Of a stretch of 64,000 nt of DNA, positions 19,330-27,987 are shown piece after piece. Source of the DNA: Janibacter melonis. Lineage in GTDB: Bacteria; Actinomycetota; Actinomycetes; Actinomycetales; Dermatophilaceae. How positions within the stretch are numbered: the first letter of the stretch is position 1; every line of letters begins with the position of its first letter. The translations under genes were made by a program, and so were the position numbers. Location: NCBI RefSeq assembly GCF_020567375.1, contig NZ_JAJBZM010000001.1:1099935-1163934 (forward strand). The letters run 5' to 3'. Below the pieces are notes generated by a model. The model saw nothing but the letters and a program-made list of their open reading frames with translations. It made no database searches and had not been told where the DNA came from.

Positions 19330-21024
19330 TCACTTGACCGTGACAGTCGCCACGTCGATGGTGCCGAAGGGGGTCAGCTTGACGTTGTCCACCTTGTCGC
19401 TCCAGCCGGCGATGGCCTGGCCGTACCAGAGCGGGATGACCGGGAAGCCGTTGGCCAGCTCGGCCTCCGCCTCCTGGTACTTGGTGTTCGCGGCCTCGGC
19501 GTCCTCGCCGGCAGCGGCCTCCTTGAGGAGGGTGTCGAACTTCTCCGAGGAGTAGTCACCGTCGTTGGAACCGGCGCCCGTGCCGTACAGCGGGGCGAGG
19601 AAGTTCTCGATGGACGGGTAGTCCATCTGCCAGCCGGTGCGGAAGAGGCCCTTCATCTTCTTGTCGGTGACGAGCGCGCGCATCGTGGCGAAGTCCGGGT
19701 AGGACTTGCCGACGCACTTCACGCCGAGGGCGTCGGTGATCGAGGAGCAGGTCGCGTCGACCCACGCCTTGTGGTCACCGTCGGCGTTGTAGGAGATGGT
19801 GATCGTGCCGTCGTAGCCGCCGGCCTGGTCGAACATCTCCTTGGCCTTGGCCTTGTCGTAGGTGCACGCGTCGCCGCACGCACCCTCCTTGTAGCCGTCG
19901 ACGGCCGGGGAGACCCAGCCGGTGGCCGGCTGACGGGTGCCCGCGAAGATCTTGTCGATGATCGTGTCGCGGTCGATGGCCATGGAGATGGCCTTGCGCA
20001 GCTCGAGGTTGTCCTCGAAGGTCTTGTCGGCCTTCGGCGAGGGGAAGCTGATCGACTGGAAGACGCCGGTCGCCTTCTGCTCGGTGCGGTCGGGCAGGTC
20101 GCCCTCGTACTTCTTGCCCGCGAGAGCCGAGGTGGGGAGCTGGTCGAGGATGTCCAGCGTGCCCGCCTGCACGTCCTTATAGGCGGCGTCGGTGTCCTGG
20201 TAGAACTTGAAGGTCACCTCGTCGGCGTTGCCCGCGAAGTCGCCCGTGTACTCCGGGTTCTTCTCGAGCACGACCTGCTGGCCCTTGTCGTAGGTCTTGA
20301 CCATGTACGGGCCGGCGCCGACCGGCTTGTCGCCGAAGGCCTTGCCGTCGTCCTCGAAGAAGGACTCGGGGAGCGGCGCGAAGGCGGTGTAACCCAGGCG
20401 GACCGGGAGGTTCGAGACCTTCTCGGTGGTCTTGATGGTGAAGGTGGTGTCGTCGACGACCTTCAGGCCCGACATCTCGTCGGCCTTGGCCGGGCTGCCC
20501 TCGCAGTCCGGGACGTCGACCATCTCGCCGGACTCCTTGTCCTTCTCCTTCTTCGTGCCGCAGTCCATGTCGGCCGCGCCGTCGATGACGTCGAAGAAGT
20601 AGGAGGAGAGGGTGGCGTTCTTGCCGGCGCGGTTCCAGTTCCACGCGTCGACGAAGCTCTTGGCGGTGACGTCGGTCCCGTCGGAGAACTTGCGGCCCTC
20701 CTTGAGCTTGACGGTGAAGGTCTGGTTGTCCTCGGTCTCGATGGACTCGGCGAGGTCGTTCTCGGGCTCGGCGGTCTCGGGGTTGTAGTGGACCAGCTTC
20801 GCCGTGACGGCGTCGAGGATGTTGCCACCGCAGGTCTCGTTGGTGTTACCCGGCACGAGCGGGTTCTGCGGGGTGCAGCCGTGGATCGAGAAGGAACCGC
20901 CAGCCTGGCCCTCGCCCCCGCCACTGCCGCTGTCCGAGCTGCTGTCGCCACCGCCGCACGCAGTCGCGACGAGCGCGGCTGCGGAGATTCCGGCAATGGC
21001 CATCGCGCGAGAGTTGACTCGCAT
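19330..21024 (-). CDS. Peptide ABC transporter substrate-binding lipoprotein (operon 2)
   Basis: A 564-residue lipoprotein with signal peptide and lipobox LVATAC (Cys about 23), followed by a Gly/Ser-rich linker. The mature domain is family 5: HGCTPQNPLVPGNTNETCGG, VKLKEGRKFSDGTDVTAKSF and LELRKAISMAIDRDTII. ATG 21024 has a strong AGGAGG seven bases upstream. It differs markedly from the operon 1 binding protein, so the two systems probably recognise different peptides. It heads the operon whose first permease gene carries the amber codon. Confidence 0.92.
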   Translation of the reverse strand: MRVNSRAMAIAGISAAALVATACGGGDSSSDSGSGGGEGQAGGSFSIHGCTPQNPLVPGNTNETCGGNILDAVTAKLVHYNPETAEPENDLAESIETEDNQTFTVKLKEGRKFSDGTDVTAKSFVDAWNWNRAGKNATLSSYFFDVIDGAADMDCGTKKEKDKESGEMVDVPDCEGSPAKADEMSGLKVVDDTTFTIKTTEKVSNLPVRLGYTAFAPLPESFFEDDGKAFGDKPVGAGPYMVKTYDKGQQVVLEKNPEYTGDFAGNADEVTFKFYQDTDAAYKDVQAGTLDILDQLPTSALAGKKYEGDLPDRTEQKATGVFQSISFPSPKADKTFEDNLELRKAISMAIDRDTIIDKIFAGTRQPATGWVSPAVDGYKEGACGDACTYDKAKAKEMFDQAGGYDGTITISYNADGDHKAWVDATCSSITDALGVKCVGKSYPDFATMRALVTDKKMKGLFRTGWQMDYPSIENFLAPLYGTGAGSNDGDYSSEKFDTLLKEAAAGEDAEAANTKYQEAEAELANGFPVIPLWYGQAIAGWSDKVDNVKLTPFGTIDVATVTVK

Positions 21025-21203
21025 AGATGTCCTCCTACGAATAAGCCGCCACGTTGGCGGACTCCCCGGACCGAGTCCGGTCTTGGTCGCAGCACGGTCG
21101 TCGCTGCAGGGGCAATCTCAACTGATGAGAAGTCGGTTGCGCCACGGTCGTGGAGGTGTCGAGACCCAACTGTGACCCGTCCGTCACCCTCAGGGGTGAC
21201 TCG
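21025..21203 (-). promoter_or_regulatory. Leader and promoter region of operon 2
   Basis: The 179 bp between malQ and the binding-protein gene must carry the operon 2 promoter. Near the gene is an AGGAGG ribosome site (about 21031-21036) and a 6-bp hairpin CCGCCA/TGGCGG (21046-21060) in the expected leader. Near the malQ end is GTCACCC/GGGTGAC (21183-21200), a 7-bp hairpin that could end malQ transcription. I cannot place the -35 and -10 boxes. Confidence 0.4.
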
Positions 21204-23333
21204 TCAGACAGGATCGCCGGCCCCGGCGACGACGTCCTCGAGGGTCAGCGGGCGGCCCTGCGCGTCGGCGAGCGGGAGCCGCCAGTTCGGGTACTCCTCG
21301 TCGGTGCCGGGCTGGTTGATCGTCCGCGTGTCGCCGACGAGATCGGTGAGGGCGACGCCGCGCAGGACCGACGGGGTGGCGGCCAGCCAGCGGTGGAGCG
21401 CGGCGACGACCTCGGGCACGTCGCCCCGGCGCTCGGGGGCGAGATGCCCTGCCTCGACGAGCGCCTCCTCCATCGTCGCGACCGTGTCGCGCTCGGCGGC
21501 GAGCTCCTCCTCCATCGACCGGGTGAGCAGCCCGAGCCCGTCGCGCAGCTCGACGTGCCGCAGCTCGAGGTAGCCCGCCGTGGGCGGCAGGTCGTGCGTC
21601 GTCACCGAGGCCAGGCACAGGCGGCGGTAGTCCTGCGGCGGGAGCGGACGTCCGTCCTCGCCCTGCTCGAACCACACGATGCTCGTGCCGAGCACCCCGC
21701 GCTGGAGCAGGTACTCGCGCACCCAGGGCTCGACGACCCCGAGGTCCTCGCCGACGACGACGGCGCCGGCCCGGTGCGCCTCGAGCGCGAGGATGCCGAT
21801 CATCGCCTCGTGGTCGTAGCGCACGTAGGCCCCGTCGGTCGGCGCGTGGCCCACGGGGATCCACCACAGACGGAAGAGCCCGATGACGTGGTCGACCCGC
21901 ACTCCCCCGGCGTCGCGCAGCACGGCGCGGATCATGTCGCGGTAGGGCGCGTACCCGAGCTCGGCGAGACGGTCGGGGCGCCACGGCGGCTGCGACCAGT
22001 CCTGGCCACGCTGGTTGAACTGGTCCGGCGGCGCCCCGACGGTCACCCCGCGGGCGAGCGCGTCGCCGAGGGCCCACGCGTCGGCCCCCTTCGGGTGGAT
22101 GCCGACGGCGAGGTCGTGGACGACCCCGAGCCGCATGCCCGCGTCCACGGCGGCCTCCTGGGCCGCCGCGAGCTGCTCCTGGAGCACCCACTGGACCCAG
22201 CAGGCGAAGCTGATCTCGCCCGTGTGCGCACGCTGGAAGTCCGCGACCGCGGGCGAGGCCGGGTCGCGCAGCTCGGCCGGCCAGTCGGTGGCGAAGTGGG
22301 GCCCGTGCACCTGGGCGACGACCCACCACGTCGCGAAGAGGAGCAGCCCCTCGCCCTCGGCCTCGTACCAGGGCTGCATCCGCTGCGCGTGCAGCGGGCC
22401 GAGCTCGGCGTAGGCGATGCGCAGCGCCTGGTGGCGCAGCGCCCAGCTCGCGTCGCGGTCGAGGACGTCGGTGCGGTTGAGCGGCGCCGCCTCGGCGGCG
22501 AGGTCGTCGATCCTGGCCCGCGTCCCGGGCTCGAGCCGGTCGAGGTCGGGCAGGGTCGCGATGTCGACGTAGAGGGGGCTGACGAAACGGCGCGAGGTCG
22601 GCAGGTACGGCGAGGGCTCGACCGGCGCGACCGGCTCGGCCGCGTGCAGCGGGTTGACGAGGACGAAGTCGTGACCGTGCTCCCGGGCGGCCCACCGCGA
22701 CAGCTCGCGCAGCACCCCGAGGTCGCCCAGGCCCCAGGAGGTCTCGGAGCGCACCTGGTAGAGCTGGGTGGTCAGACCGGTCGCGGCCCGCTCGTCGAGA
22801 CCGGCCGGCAGCTCGAGGGCGTCGGGGACGGCGACGAAGGTCGCCCGTCGGGTCGTCGGGTCCGGCAGGGCGTCCTCGCCCTCCACCTCGGCCACGAGCT
22901 CGTGGTAGCCCAGGGGCAGGCCCGCGGGGATCTCGAAGGCGGCCTCGCCGACGAGCACCCCGTCGACCTCGACCGGCGCCACGTCGTGGGGCACCTGGTC
23001 GAGGTCGAGACGGCCTCCCCCTTCGAGCTCGACGTGCACCCGCACCGCGCGGCCGTGCTGCACGTGGACCGCCAGTCGGTAGGGGTGCGACGTACGGGCG
23101 ACGACCGTCGCGGGCAGCGTGCGCCGCCAGGGCGCCTGCCGGGTCCGGCGAAGGGAGCCGCGCACCGCGTCGTCGTCGGAGACGTCCTCGCCGAGCGCCG
23201 TGAGCACCTGGCGCAGGGCGTCCTGCGGGATGTGGGTGTGCACGCCCTTCCAGTCCCAGTACTCGGTCGAGACCCCCTTCGCGTGGGCCAGGTCGACGAG
23301 GTCCGAGGGCAGGGTGTCACTCACGACGCCCAC
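21204..23333 (-). CDS. malQ: 4-alpha-glucanotransferase (amylomaltase)
   Basis: A 709-residue cytoplasmic GH77 enzyme that moves maltosyl and longer glucan units between alpha-1,4-glucans in maltodextrin metabolism. The barrel starts near SWGLGDLGVLRELSRWAA. The catalytic segments are visible as GVRVDHVIGLFRLWW (nucleophile Asp), VVGEDLGVV (acid Glu) and VTTHDLPPTAGYL (third Asp). The roughly 150-residue N-terminal extension, with EYWDWKGVHTHIPQDALRQVL, is typical of actinobacterial MalQ. No neighbouring glycogen genes are present in the window. Confidence 0.95.
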   Translation of the reverse strand: MGVVSDTLPSDLVDLAHAKGVSTEYWDWKGVHTHIPQDALRQVLTALGEDVSDDDAVRGSLRRTRQAPWRRTLPATVVARTSHPYRLAVHVQHGRAVRVHVELEGGGRLDLDQVPHDVAPVEVDGVLVGEAAFEIPAGLPLGYHELVAEVEGEDALPDPTTRRATFVAVPDALELPAGLDERAATGLTTQLYQVRSETSWGLGDLGVLRELSRWAAREHGHDFVLVNPLHAAEPVAPVEPSPYLPTSRRFVSPLYVDIATLPDLDRLEPGTRARIDDLAAEAAPLNRTDVLDRDASWALRHQALRIAYAELGPLHAQRMQPWYEAEGEGLLLFATWWVVAQVHGPHFATDWPAELRDPASPAVADFQRAHTGEISFACWVQWVLQEQLAAAQEAAVDAGMRLGVVHDLAVGIHPKGADAWALGDALARGVTVGAPPDQFNQRGQDWSQPPWRPDRLAELGYAPYRDMIRAVLRDAGGVRVDHVIGLFRLWWIPVGHAPTDGAYVRYDHEAMIGILALEAHRAGAVVVGEDLGVVEPWVREYLLQRGVLGTSIVWFEQGEDGRPLPPQDYRRLCLASVTTHDLPPTAGYLELRHVELRDGLGLLTRSMEEELAAERDTVATMEEALVEAGHLAPERRGDVPEVVAALHRWLAATPSVLRGVALTDLVGDTRTINQPGTDEEYPNWRLPLADAQGRPLTLEDVVAGAGDPV

Positions 23334-23390
23334 GATGTCCGATGGGACGCCGCGCGAGGACGAAACACACCGACGATCTTCGCCGTCGGC

Positions 23391-24335
23391 TCAGCCGCGG
23401 GTGACGAGGACCGGGCAGGGCGCGGCCTCGAGCACCCGCTGGCTCACCGAGCCGAGGAGCAGACCCCGGAAGCCGCCGCGCCCGCGAGTGCCGACGACGA
23501 TGAGGTCCTCGTCGCACACCTCGTCGAGCAGGACGTCGGCGGCGCGCCCGCGGCGCACCTCGACGCTCACCTCGGGCATCCCCTGGGCCTTGGCCTCGAT
23601 GCCCGGCGCCGTCGTCATGCCGTGCTCGACGTCGGCGCGGGCCTCGGCGAGGACGCCCTCGGCGACCTTGCGGTACCGGGTCTCCACCTGCTCCCACGCG
23701 GGCGTGCCGGGCTCGGTGACGACGACTCCGTCGACGACCTCGACCCGCCAGGCGGTGAGGACGAGGACCGGGGCGCCGGCGTGCCGGGCGACGTCGAGCG
23801 CGGAGCGGGCCGCGGCCCGGGAGTGCGAGCTGCCGTCGACGCCGACGACGACGCGGGCCGGGCCCGCGCCCGAGCCCTCGGGGACGAGGACGACGGGAGC
23901 GCTCGCGTGCTGGATGACGGCGGCCGAGACGCTGCCGAGGACGACCCGCTCGAGGCGGCTCGCCCGGCTCGACCCGACGACGACGATGGCGGCCTGCTCG
24001 GCGGCGTCGACGAGGACGCGCGAGGGGCTCCCGGTGAGCGACTGCGAGGTGACGGGCACGTCCGGGGCGATCTGGGCGATGCGCTCGAGGGCGTCGGTGA
24101 CGGTCGCGTCGGCACCCGCGAGGAGCTGGTCGACGACCGCCCCCGCCCCCGCTGACTCAGGTCCCCCGAAGGCGGACACCCCGATGTCCGCGACGCTCAC
24201 GACGTGCAACGACGTGCCTCGTCGCTGGGCGGAGCGGGCCGCCCAGGCGAGCACCGCCTCGTCCTTGCTCGTGCCGTCGACCGCGACGACGACGGCGCCT
24301 GCTGGAGTGCTCTGGTGCTCTGCTGCGGTGCTCAT
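23391..24335 (-). CDS. Universal stress protein with two UspA domains
   Basis: A 314-residue tandem UspA protein. Domain 1 (about 12-150) opens VVVAVDGTSKDEAVLAWA and ends with an ATP-loop-like GSSRASRLERVVLGSVSAAV. Domain 2 (about 160-312) opens VVVGVDGSSHSRAAARSA and ends GTRGRGGFRGLLLGSVSQRV. Both have the G-x2-G-x9-G-S type nucleotide loop of ATP-binding Usp proteins. Such proteins are induced in hypoxia and starvation in actinobacteria. It stands alone between malQ and a deaminase gene. Confidence 0.92.
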   Translation of the reverse strand: MSTAAEHQSTPAGAVVVAVDGTSKDEAVLAWAARSAQRRGTSLHVVSVADIGVSAFGGPESAGAGAVVDQLLAGADATVTDALERIAQIAPDVPVTSQSLTGSPSRVLVDAAEQAAIVVVGSSRASRLERVVLGSVSAAVIQHASAPVVLVPEGSGAGPARVVVGVDGSSHSRAAARSALDVARHAGAPVLVLTAWRVEVVDGVVVTEPGTPAWEQVETRYRKVAEGVLAEARADVEHGMTTAPGIEAKAQGMPEVSVEVRRGRAADVLLDEVCDEDLIVVGTRGRGGFRGLLLGSVSQRVLEAAPCPVLVTRG

Positions 24336-24361
24336 GCCTCATGGTGGCACCGGTGGGCGGC

Positions 24362-24808
24362 TCACGCCCAGGTTGTCAGCGAGTTTCTGTCGTGCTCTCC
24401 CCCGGGCCAGACGGCGCGCACGATCCCGGCCGCGGCGAGCGCCTTGCGGCAGCCCGGGCACGGCGGGTCGGTGATGTAGGCCGTCGCCCCCTTCGTGTCA
24501 CGGGTGGCGAAGAGCAGCGCGTTGACCTCCGCGTGGATCGCGATGCAGAAGCCGGGGGTGCCGGGGCGGTCGTAGTCGCCCAGGCCCGGCACGGTCTCGT
24601 AGTCGAGCGCGCCCCGAGGGCAGGCCCCCTGGAGGCAGTCCGGCTCCCCCGGCGCGGCGCCGTTGTAGCCGGTCGCGATGATCCGGTGCTCGATGGTGAG
24701 GACGGCGCCCACCCGGCGCCGGGTGCACTTCGCCCGGGCGGCGACAGCCGTCGCGATGCCGAGGAAGTACTCGTCCCACCCGGGGACGGTGGCTGGCTGC
24801 ACGCTCAT
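24362..24808 (-). CDS. dCMP/cytidine deaminase family protein
   Basis: A 148-residue zinc deaminase. The His and catalytic Glu lie in IHAEVNALLF (about 101-110) and the two zinc cysteines in DPPCPGCRKAL. The YNGAAPGEPDC segment resembles ComEB-type dCMP deaminases, which supply dUMP for thymidylate synthesis. I chose ATG 24808 (MSVQPATVPGWDEYFLG); ATG 24853 would add 15 residues of low likelihood. Related enzymes act on other cytosine derivatives, so the substrate is not certain. Confidence 0.8.
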   Translation of the reverse strand: MSVQPATVPGWDEYFLGIATAVAARAKCTRRRVGAVLTIEHRIIATGYNGAAPGEPDCLQGACPRGALDYETVPGLGDYDRPGTPGFCIAIHAEVNALLFATRDTKGATAYITDPPCPGCRKALAAAGIVRAVWPGGEHDRNSLTTWA

Positions 24809-24865
24809 GGCGGGCAGGCTAGTGCGGTGGGGGGACCCGGCAGGCCCGCGCATAGTGTGGGGCCG

Positions 24866-25846
24866 GTGACCCGCTCCTTCGCCGAATACCTCTCCTCCAC
24901 CCTCGACGCGGTGCGGGAGGACTCAGGCGGCGAGGTGCACGGGGTCCCGTCGGCGCTCGCCGAGGCCGACCCCGACCGTCTCGGCGTCGCCCTGTGCACG
25001 ACCGAGGGCGAGATCTTCGACTCCGGCGACTCCGAGCACGAGATGACCATCCAGTCCGTCGCCAAGGCCTTCGTCTACGCGCTCGTCCTCGACGAGTACG
25101 GCGTCGAGGAGGTCATGGAGCGGGTCGACGTCGAGCCCTCCGGAGAGGCCTTCGACGTGCTCTCCGTCGAGCCCGAGACGAAACGCCCGCGCAACCCGAT
25201 GATCAACGCCGGCGCCCTCGTCGTGCACGGCATGGTCGGCGGCCCGAGCTCGAGCTGGGAGGACCGCGACCGGCTCGTCCTCGAGGGCCTGTCCCGGCTC
25301 GCCGGGCGCGAGCTCTCGCTCGACGAGCAGGCTGCGGAGGAGGAGCTCGCCGCTGCCCACCGCAACCTCGCCATCGCGCACATGCTCCGCGGCGAAGGGG
25401 TGATGGAGGACGACCCGCGCGACGTCGTCCAGGGCTACATCCGGCAGTGCTCGGTGCTCGTCACCACGCGCGACCTCGCCGTCATGGCGGCGACGCTGGC
25501 CACCGGCGGGCGCCAGCCGATCACCGGCGAGCGCGTGCTCTCGGTCGCCTCGAGCCGCCAGGCGCTGAGCGTCATGACGACGTGCGGCATGTACGACTCC
25601 GCAGGCGACTGGATGTCGGAGATCGGCATCCCCGCCAAGAGCGGGGTCTCCGGGGTCCTCGTCGGCGCGATCCCCGGCCGCTTCGGGCTCGCGACGTACT
25701 CGCCGCGCCTGGACCGGCACGGCACGAGCACGCGCGGGCGCGCGGTCTTCGAGCGGATGAGCCGCGAGCTCGACCTGCACCTGCTCACCGACCCTGCCGC
25801 CCGGCAGGACCTGTGGACCGAGCTCGTGGAGTCCGGTCAGGCCTGA
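24866..25846 (+). CDS. glsA: Glutaminase A
   Basis: A 326-residue enzyme converting L-glutamine to L-glutamate and ammonia, with a beta-lactamase-like fold. The nucleophile lies in the SxxK motif QSVAK (Ser64, Lys67). RNPMINAGAL (about 109-118) and KSGVSGVLVGAIPGRFG are further signatures. GTG 24866 gives VTRSFAEYLSSTLDAV; upstream in-frame sequence is shadow of the deaminase gene. The last 10 bp overlap the convergent SRPBCC gene. Confidence 0.92.
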   Translation: MTRSFAEYLSSTLDAVREDSGGEVHGVPSALAEADPDRLGVALCTTEGEIFDSGDSEHEMTIQSVAKAFVYALVLDEYGVEEVMERVDVEPSGEAFDVLSVEPETKRPRNPMINAGALVVHGMVGGPSSSWEDRDRLVLEGLSRLAGRELSLDEQAAEEELAAAHRNLAIAHMLRGEGVMEDDPRDVVQGYIRQCSVLVTTRDLAVMAATLATGGRQPITGERVLSVASSRQALSVMTTCGMYDSAGDWMSEIGIPAKSGVSGVLVGAIPGRFGLATYSPRLDRHGTSTRGRAVFERMSRELDLHLLTDPAARQDLWTELVESGQA

Positions 25847-26301
25847 GGCGTGCCTCTGGCGGCCTCGGCACGCTGCGCGAGCTTGTCGAGCGAGGCGCTG
25901 AGGTTGCGCTCGGTCGTGGACTCCGCCCGCGCGCGGCGGCGCTCGTCGGTCAGCTCGCGCCAGTCGTAGGTGTGCGTCGCGCGGCAGCGGTCCTCGCCGA
26001 GCGGCTCGACCTCCCAGCGCCACTCGTGACCGGCGGGCTCACCGCCGTCGTCACCCGGTCGCCACGCGATGAGCCGAGCCTCCTCGAAGGCGACGACGCG
26101 GTTGTCCCGGACGTTGCCCTTCGTCGTGCGCATCGCGAAGACCTCGCCGGTCGCCCGGACCCGGCCGCCGCGCACGAGCTCGACGACGTTGTCGTTGCCG
26201 TCCCAGCTCGCGTGCTGGGCGGGGTCGGCGACGAGCTCGAAGACGGTGGCGGCGGGGGCGTCGATCTCGCGGCTGGCGGTGATCACCTGGGGCTGGCTCA
26301 T
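25837..26301 (-). CDS. SRPBCC family protein (polyketide cyclase/lipid-binding fold)
   Basis: A 154-residue protein beginning MSQPQVITASREIDAPAATV, the usual first strand of the START-like SRPBCC fold (ASREIDAPAATVFELVADP). The middle contains GRVRATGEVFAMRTTKGNV and VVAFEEARLIAWRP, and the protein ends in a basic helix. The fold makes a hydrophobic pocket for small ligands; no catalytic residues are recognisable and the role is unknown. ATG 26301 is chosen over 26337 because it matches the family start. It overlaps the glutaminase gene tail-to-tail by 10 bp. Confidence 0.75.
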   Translation of the reverse strand: MSQPQVITASREIDAPAATVFELVADPAQHASWDGNDNVVELVRGGRVRATGEVFAMRTTKGNVRDNRVVAFEEARLIAWRPGDDGGEPAGHEWRWEVEPLGEDRCRATHTYDWRELTDERRRARAESTTERNLSASLDKLAQRAEAARGTPQA

Positions 26302-26355
26302 GGGCTCAGTCAACCCGTCCGCAGAGCTGGGGGCCACCCCTTCGCCCCGGTCGGG

Positions 26356-26682
26356 TCAGTGGCCGCCGTCGCTCACGAGCTTGAGGCCGATGATGCAGCC
26401 GACGAGGCCGGCGATGAGCAGCATCTTGGCGACCGAGGCGGTCTCCGCGCCGGTCGCCATGCCGTAGATCACCGTGAGGGAGGCGCCGACGCCCACCCAC
26501 ACCGCGTAGGCGGTGCCCGTCGGCAGGTCACGCATGGCGTAGGCGAGACCGCCCATGCTCGCGAGGAGCGCGACGGCGAAGACCGTCGTCGGGACGGGCT
26601 TGCTCAGGCCCTCCGAGCGGCCGAGGGCGGTGGCCCAGACGGCTTCGAGGACACCGGAGATGATGAGGACGACCCAGGGCAT
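26356..26682 (-). CDS. gdx: Gdx (SugE) guanidinium exporter, SMR family
   Basis: A 108-residue membrane protein with four helices, working as an antiparallel dimer that exchanges guanidinium for protons. The key Glu is in SGVLEAVWATAL (Glu13), and the Gdx hallmark GTAYAVWVGVGA lies in helix 3 (about 56-67). In the SMR family these residues separate Gdx proteins from multidrug EmrE proteins. A guanidine-III riboswitch directly upstream strongly supports guanidinium as the substrate. GAAGGAG precedes the ATG by 8 bases. Confidence 0.93.
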   Translation of the reverse strand: MPWVVLIISGVLEAVWATALGRSEGLSKPVPTTVFAVALLASMGGLAYAMRDLPTGTAYAVWVGVGASLTVIYGMATGAETASVAKMLLIAGLVGCIIGLKLVSDGGH

Positions 26683-26701
26683 GGCACGACTCCTTCGACG
26701 A

Positions 26702-26739
26702 CACGTCTTGTCGCGATCCGGGTACGTGACCTCGTCCGG
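26702..26739 (-). promoter_or_regulatory. Guanidine-III (ykkC-III) riboswitch
   Basis: Read on the minus strand, 26739 to 26702 contains CCGGACGAGG, then ACCCGG, then ACAAGACG, in the order and spacing of the ykkC-III consensus as I recall it. CCGG at the start pairs with CCGG after the loop. The loop CACGT (26728-26724) pairs with ACGTG (26706-26702) to form the pseudoknot. The Shine-Dalgarno of gdx starts about 10 nt further on, so guanidinium binding probably frees translation. Confidence 0.9.
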
Positions 26740-26763
26740 TCGCCGCGGTGCGCGGCTCGCCTC

Positions 26764-27345
26764 CTACGGTGCCGGGCCGGGGCGCAGAAGACCAGTCGGG
26801 GCTCGGCGGAGGGTCGCGGCGAGCTCGGCGTCGGTGAGCTCGCGGTCGGCGTAGACGTGACGCATGACACCGGGGTCGGGGTTGCCGAAGTCGGGTGCGG
26901 CGTGCCGCAGCGTGAGGCCGACCTTCGTCGTGACGCGGGCGGACGCGTGGTTGTGCGCGACGAGGTAGGCGACCACCGGCAGGTCGGATCGGCGCTCGTG
27001 GGCCTCGGCGACGGCCGCGAGGGCGGCCTCGGTGGCCAGACCCCGGCCGTGGGCGAGGGGGGCGAGGCGGTAGCCGAGGTTGACGAAGGTGTCGTCGCGC
27101 ACCTCGCACCCGGCGTGGCCGAGGAGCTCGCTCTCCCCCGGTGCACGCAGGAGGCGTTGACCGAGACCGTGCGCACGCCAGGCCGCGACCCAGCGGGCGA
27201 CCATCCGCTCGGTCTGCTCGCGCTGCGTGAAGCGCAGGCTCGGGAAGTGCGTCCAGACCCGGGGGTCGGCGTAGATCGCGTGGAGGGCGTCGACGTCGTC
27301 GAGGGTGGGGCGGGCGAGGTCGAGCCGGGTCGTGCGCGCGGCCAC
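26764..27345 (-). CDS. GNAT family N-acetyltransferase (RimJ/RimL type)
   Basis: A 193-residue acetyltransferase of the RimJ-like class. Early TTRLDLARPTLDDVDALHAI is the usual first strand and helix, followed by FTQREQTERMVARWVAAW. The acetyl-CoA loop is LAPLAHGRGLATEAALAAV, then HNHASARVTTKVGLTLRH. A GTG at 27345 begins 1 bp after the stop of the ACT gene and would be translationally coupled. The C-terminal 35 residues (DRELTDAELAATLRRAPTG) look like a short helical tail. The acceptor substrate is unknown. Confidence 0.75.
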   Translation of the reverse strand: MAARTTRLDLARPTLDDVDALHAIYADPRVWTHFPSLRFTQREQTERMVARWVAAWRAHGLGQRLLRAPGESELLGHAGCEVRDDTFVNLGYRLAPLAHGRGLATEAALAAVAEAHERRSDLPVVAYLVAHNHASARVTTKVGLTLRHAAPDFGNPDPGVMRHVYADRELTDAELAATLRRAPTGLLRPGPAP

Positions 27346-27346
27346 C

Positions 27347-27868
27347 TCAGGTGGTGACGGGGTCGGCGAGGTCGAGGTCGACCATGAGCTCGTCGGCGAT
27401 GGCCTCGAGGCGCTCGCGCAGCGGGGCGCCGGCCCCCTCGGGCACGACGAGCCGCGCCCGGACCTCGAAGAGCAGACCGCCCGCCATCGGCGCGTCGCTC
27501 GTCGCCGTCTGCATCTCCTCGATGCCGACGCCGGCGGACGCGATCGCGGCGGAGACCTGGGCGACGATGCCCGGGCGGTCCTGCCCGACGAGGTGGAGCA
27601 GGGTCGGCTCCCCCGCCGTGACCGGCTGGGGCCGGGTCTCACGGACGACGACCGTGATGCCGTCGACGGCCAGGCCCTCGAGGGCGGAGCGAAGGGGGGC
27701 CACCCCCTCAGCGGGCACGGAGACGAGGACGACCCCGGCGAAGGTGCCGGCCAGATGGGCCATCGAGCTCGTCGTCCAGCCGCCGCCGCGGTCGGCGACG
27801 ACCTGGGCGAGGCGCGAGACCAGGCCGGCGCGGTCGTCGGCGGTGACGGTGAGCACGAGGTCGGTCAT
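27347..27868 (-). CDS. Double ACT-domain protein (GcvR-like)
   Basis: A 173-residue protein with two ACT domains. The first opens DLVLTVTADDRAGLVSRLAQ (about 3-22); the second contains LHLVGQDRPGIVAQVSAAIA (about 90-109). ACT domains bind amino acids, and the two-domain layout resembles the glycine cleavage repressor GcvR and related sensor proteins. ATG 27868 fits the first strand; the longer upstream reading is Pro-rich and unlikely. The downstream GNAT gene starts 1 bp after its stop. Confidence 0.8.
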   Translation of the reverse strand: MTDLVLTVTADDRAGLVSRLAQVVADRGGGWTTSSMAHLAGTFAGVVLVSVPAEGVAPLRSALEGLAVDGITVVVRETRPQPVTAGEPTLLHLVGQDRPGIVAQVSAAIASAGVGIEEMQTATSDAPMAGGLLFEVRARLVVPEGAGAPLRERLEAIADELMVDLDLADPVTT

Positions 27869-27933
27869 GGGCTCAGCGTAGGGGCGGGTGGGGACAGGGG
27901 GTAGGGCTGACCACGGTCGGCGTGGGGCGGCGT

Positions 27934-27981
27934 CGTGGGCTGTCGGTGGGCTGCCCTGGGCTGCCGTGGGCTGTCGGTGGG
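27934..27981. repeat. Two 17-bp direct repeats upstream of the DUF222/HNH gene
   Basis: CGTGGGCTGTCGGTGGG occurs at 27934-27950 and again at 27965-27981, with a related GGCTGCCCTGGGCTGC tract between. The repeats end 20 bp before the coding start, just before the likely -10 box. They could be a protein-binding site or a slipped-strand duplication. Confidence 0.6.
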
Positions 27982-27987
27982 GGCTCG

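Noticed and set aside
24341-24865. Upstream in-frame extension of glutaminase
   Set aside because: It runs opposite the deaminase gene and has shadow composition; the family start fits GTG 24866.
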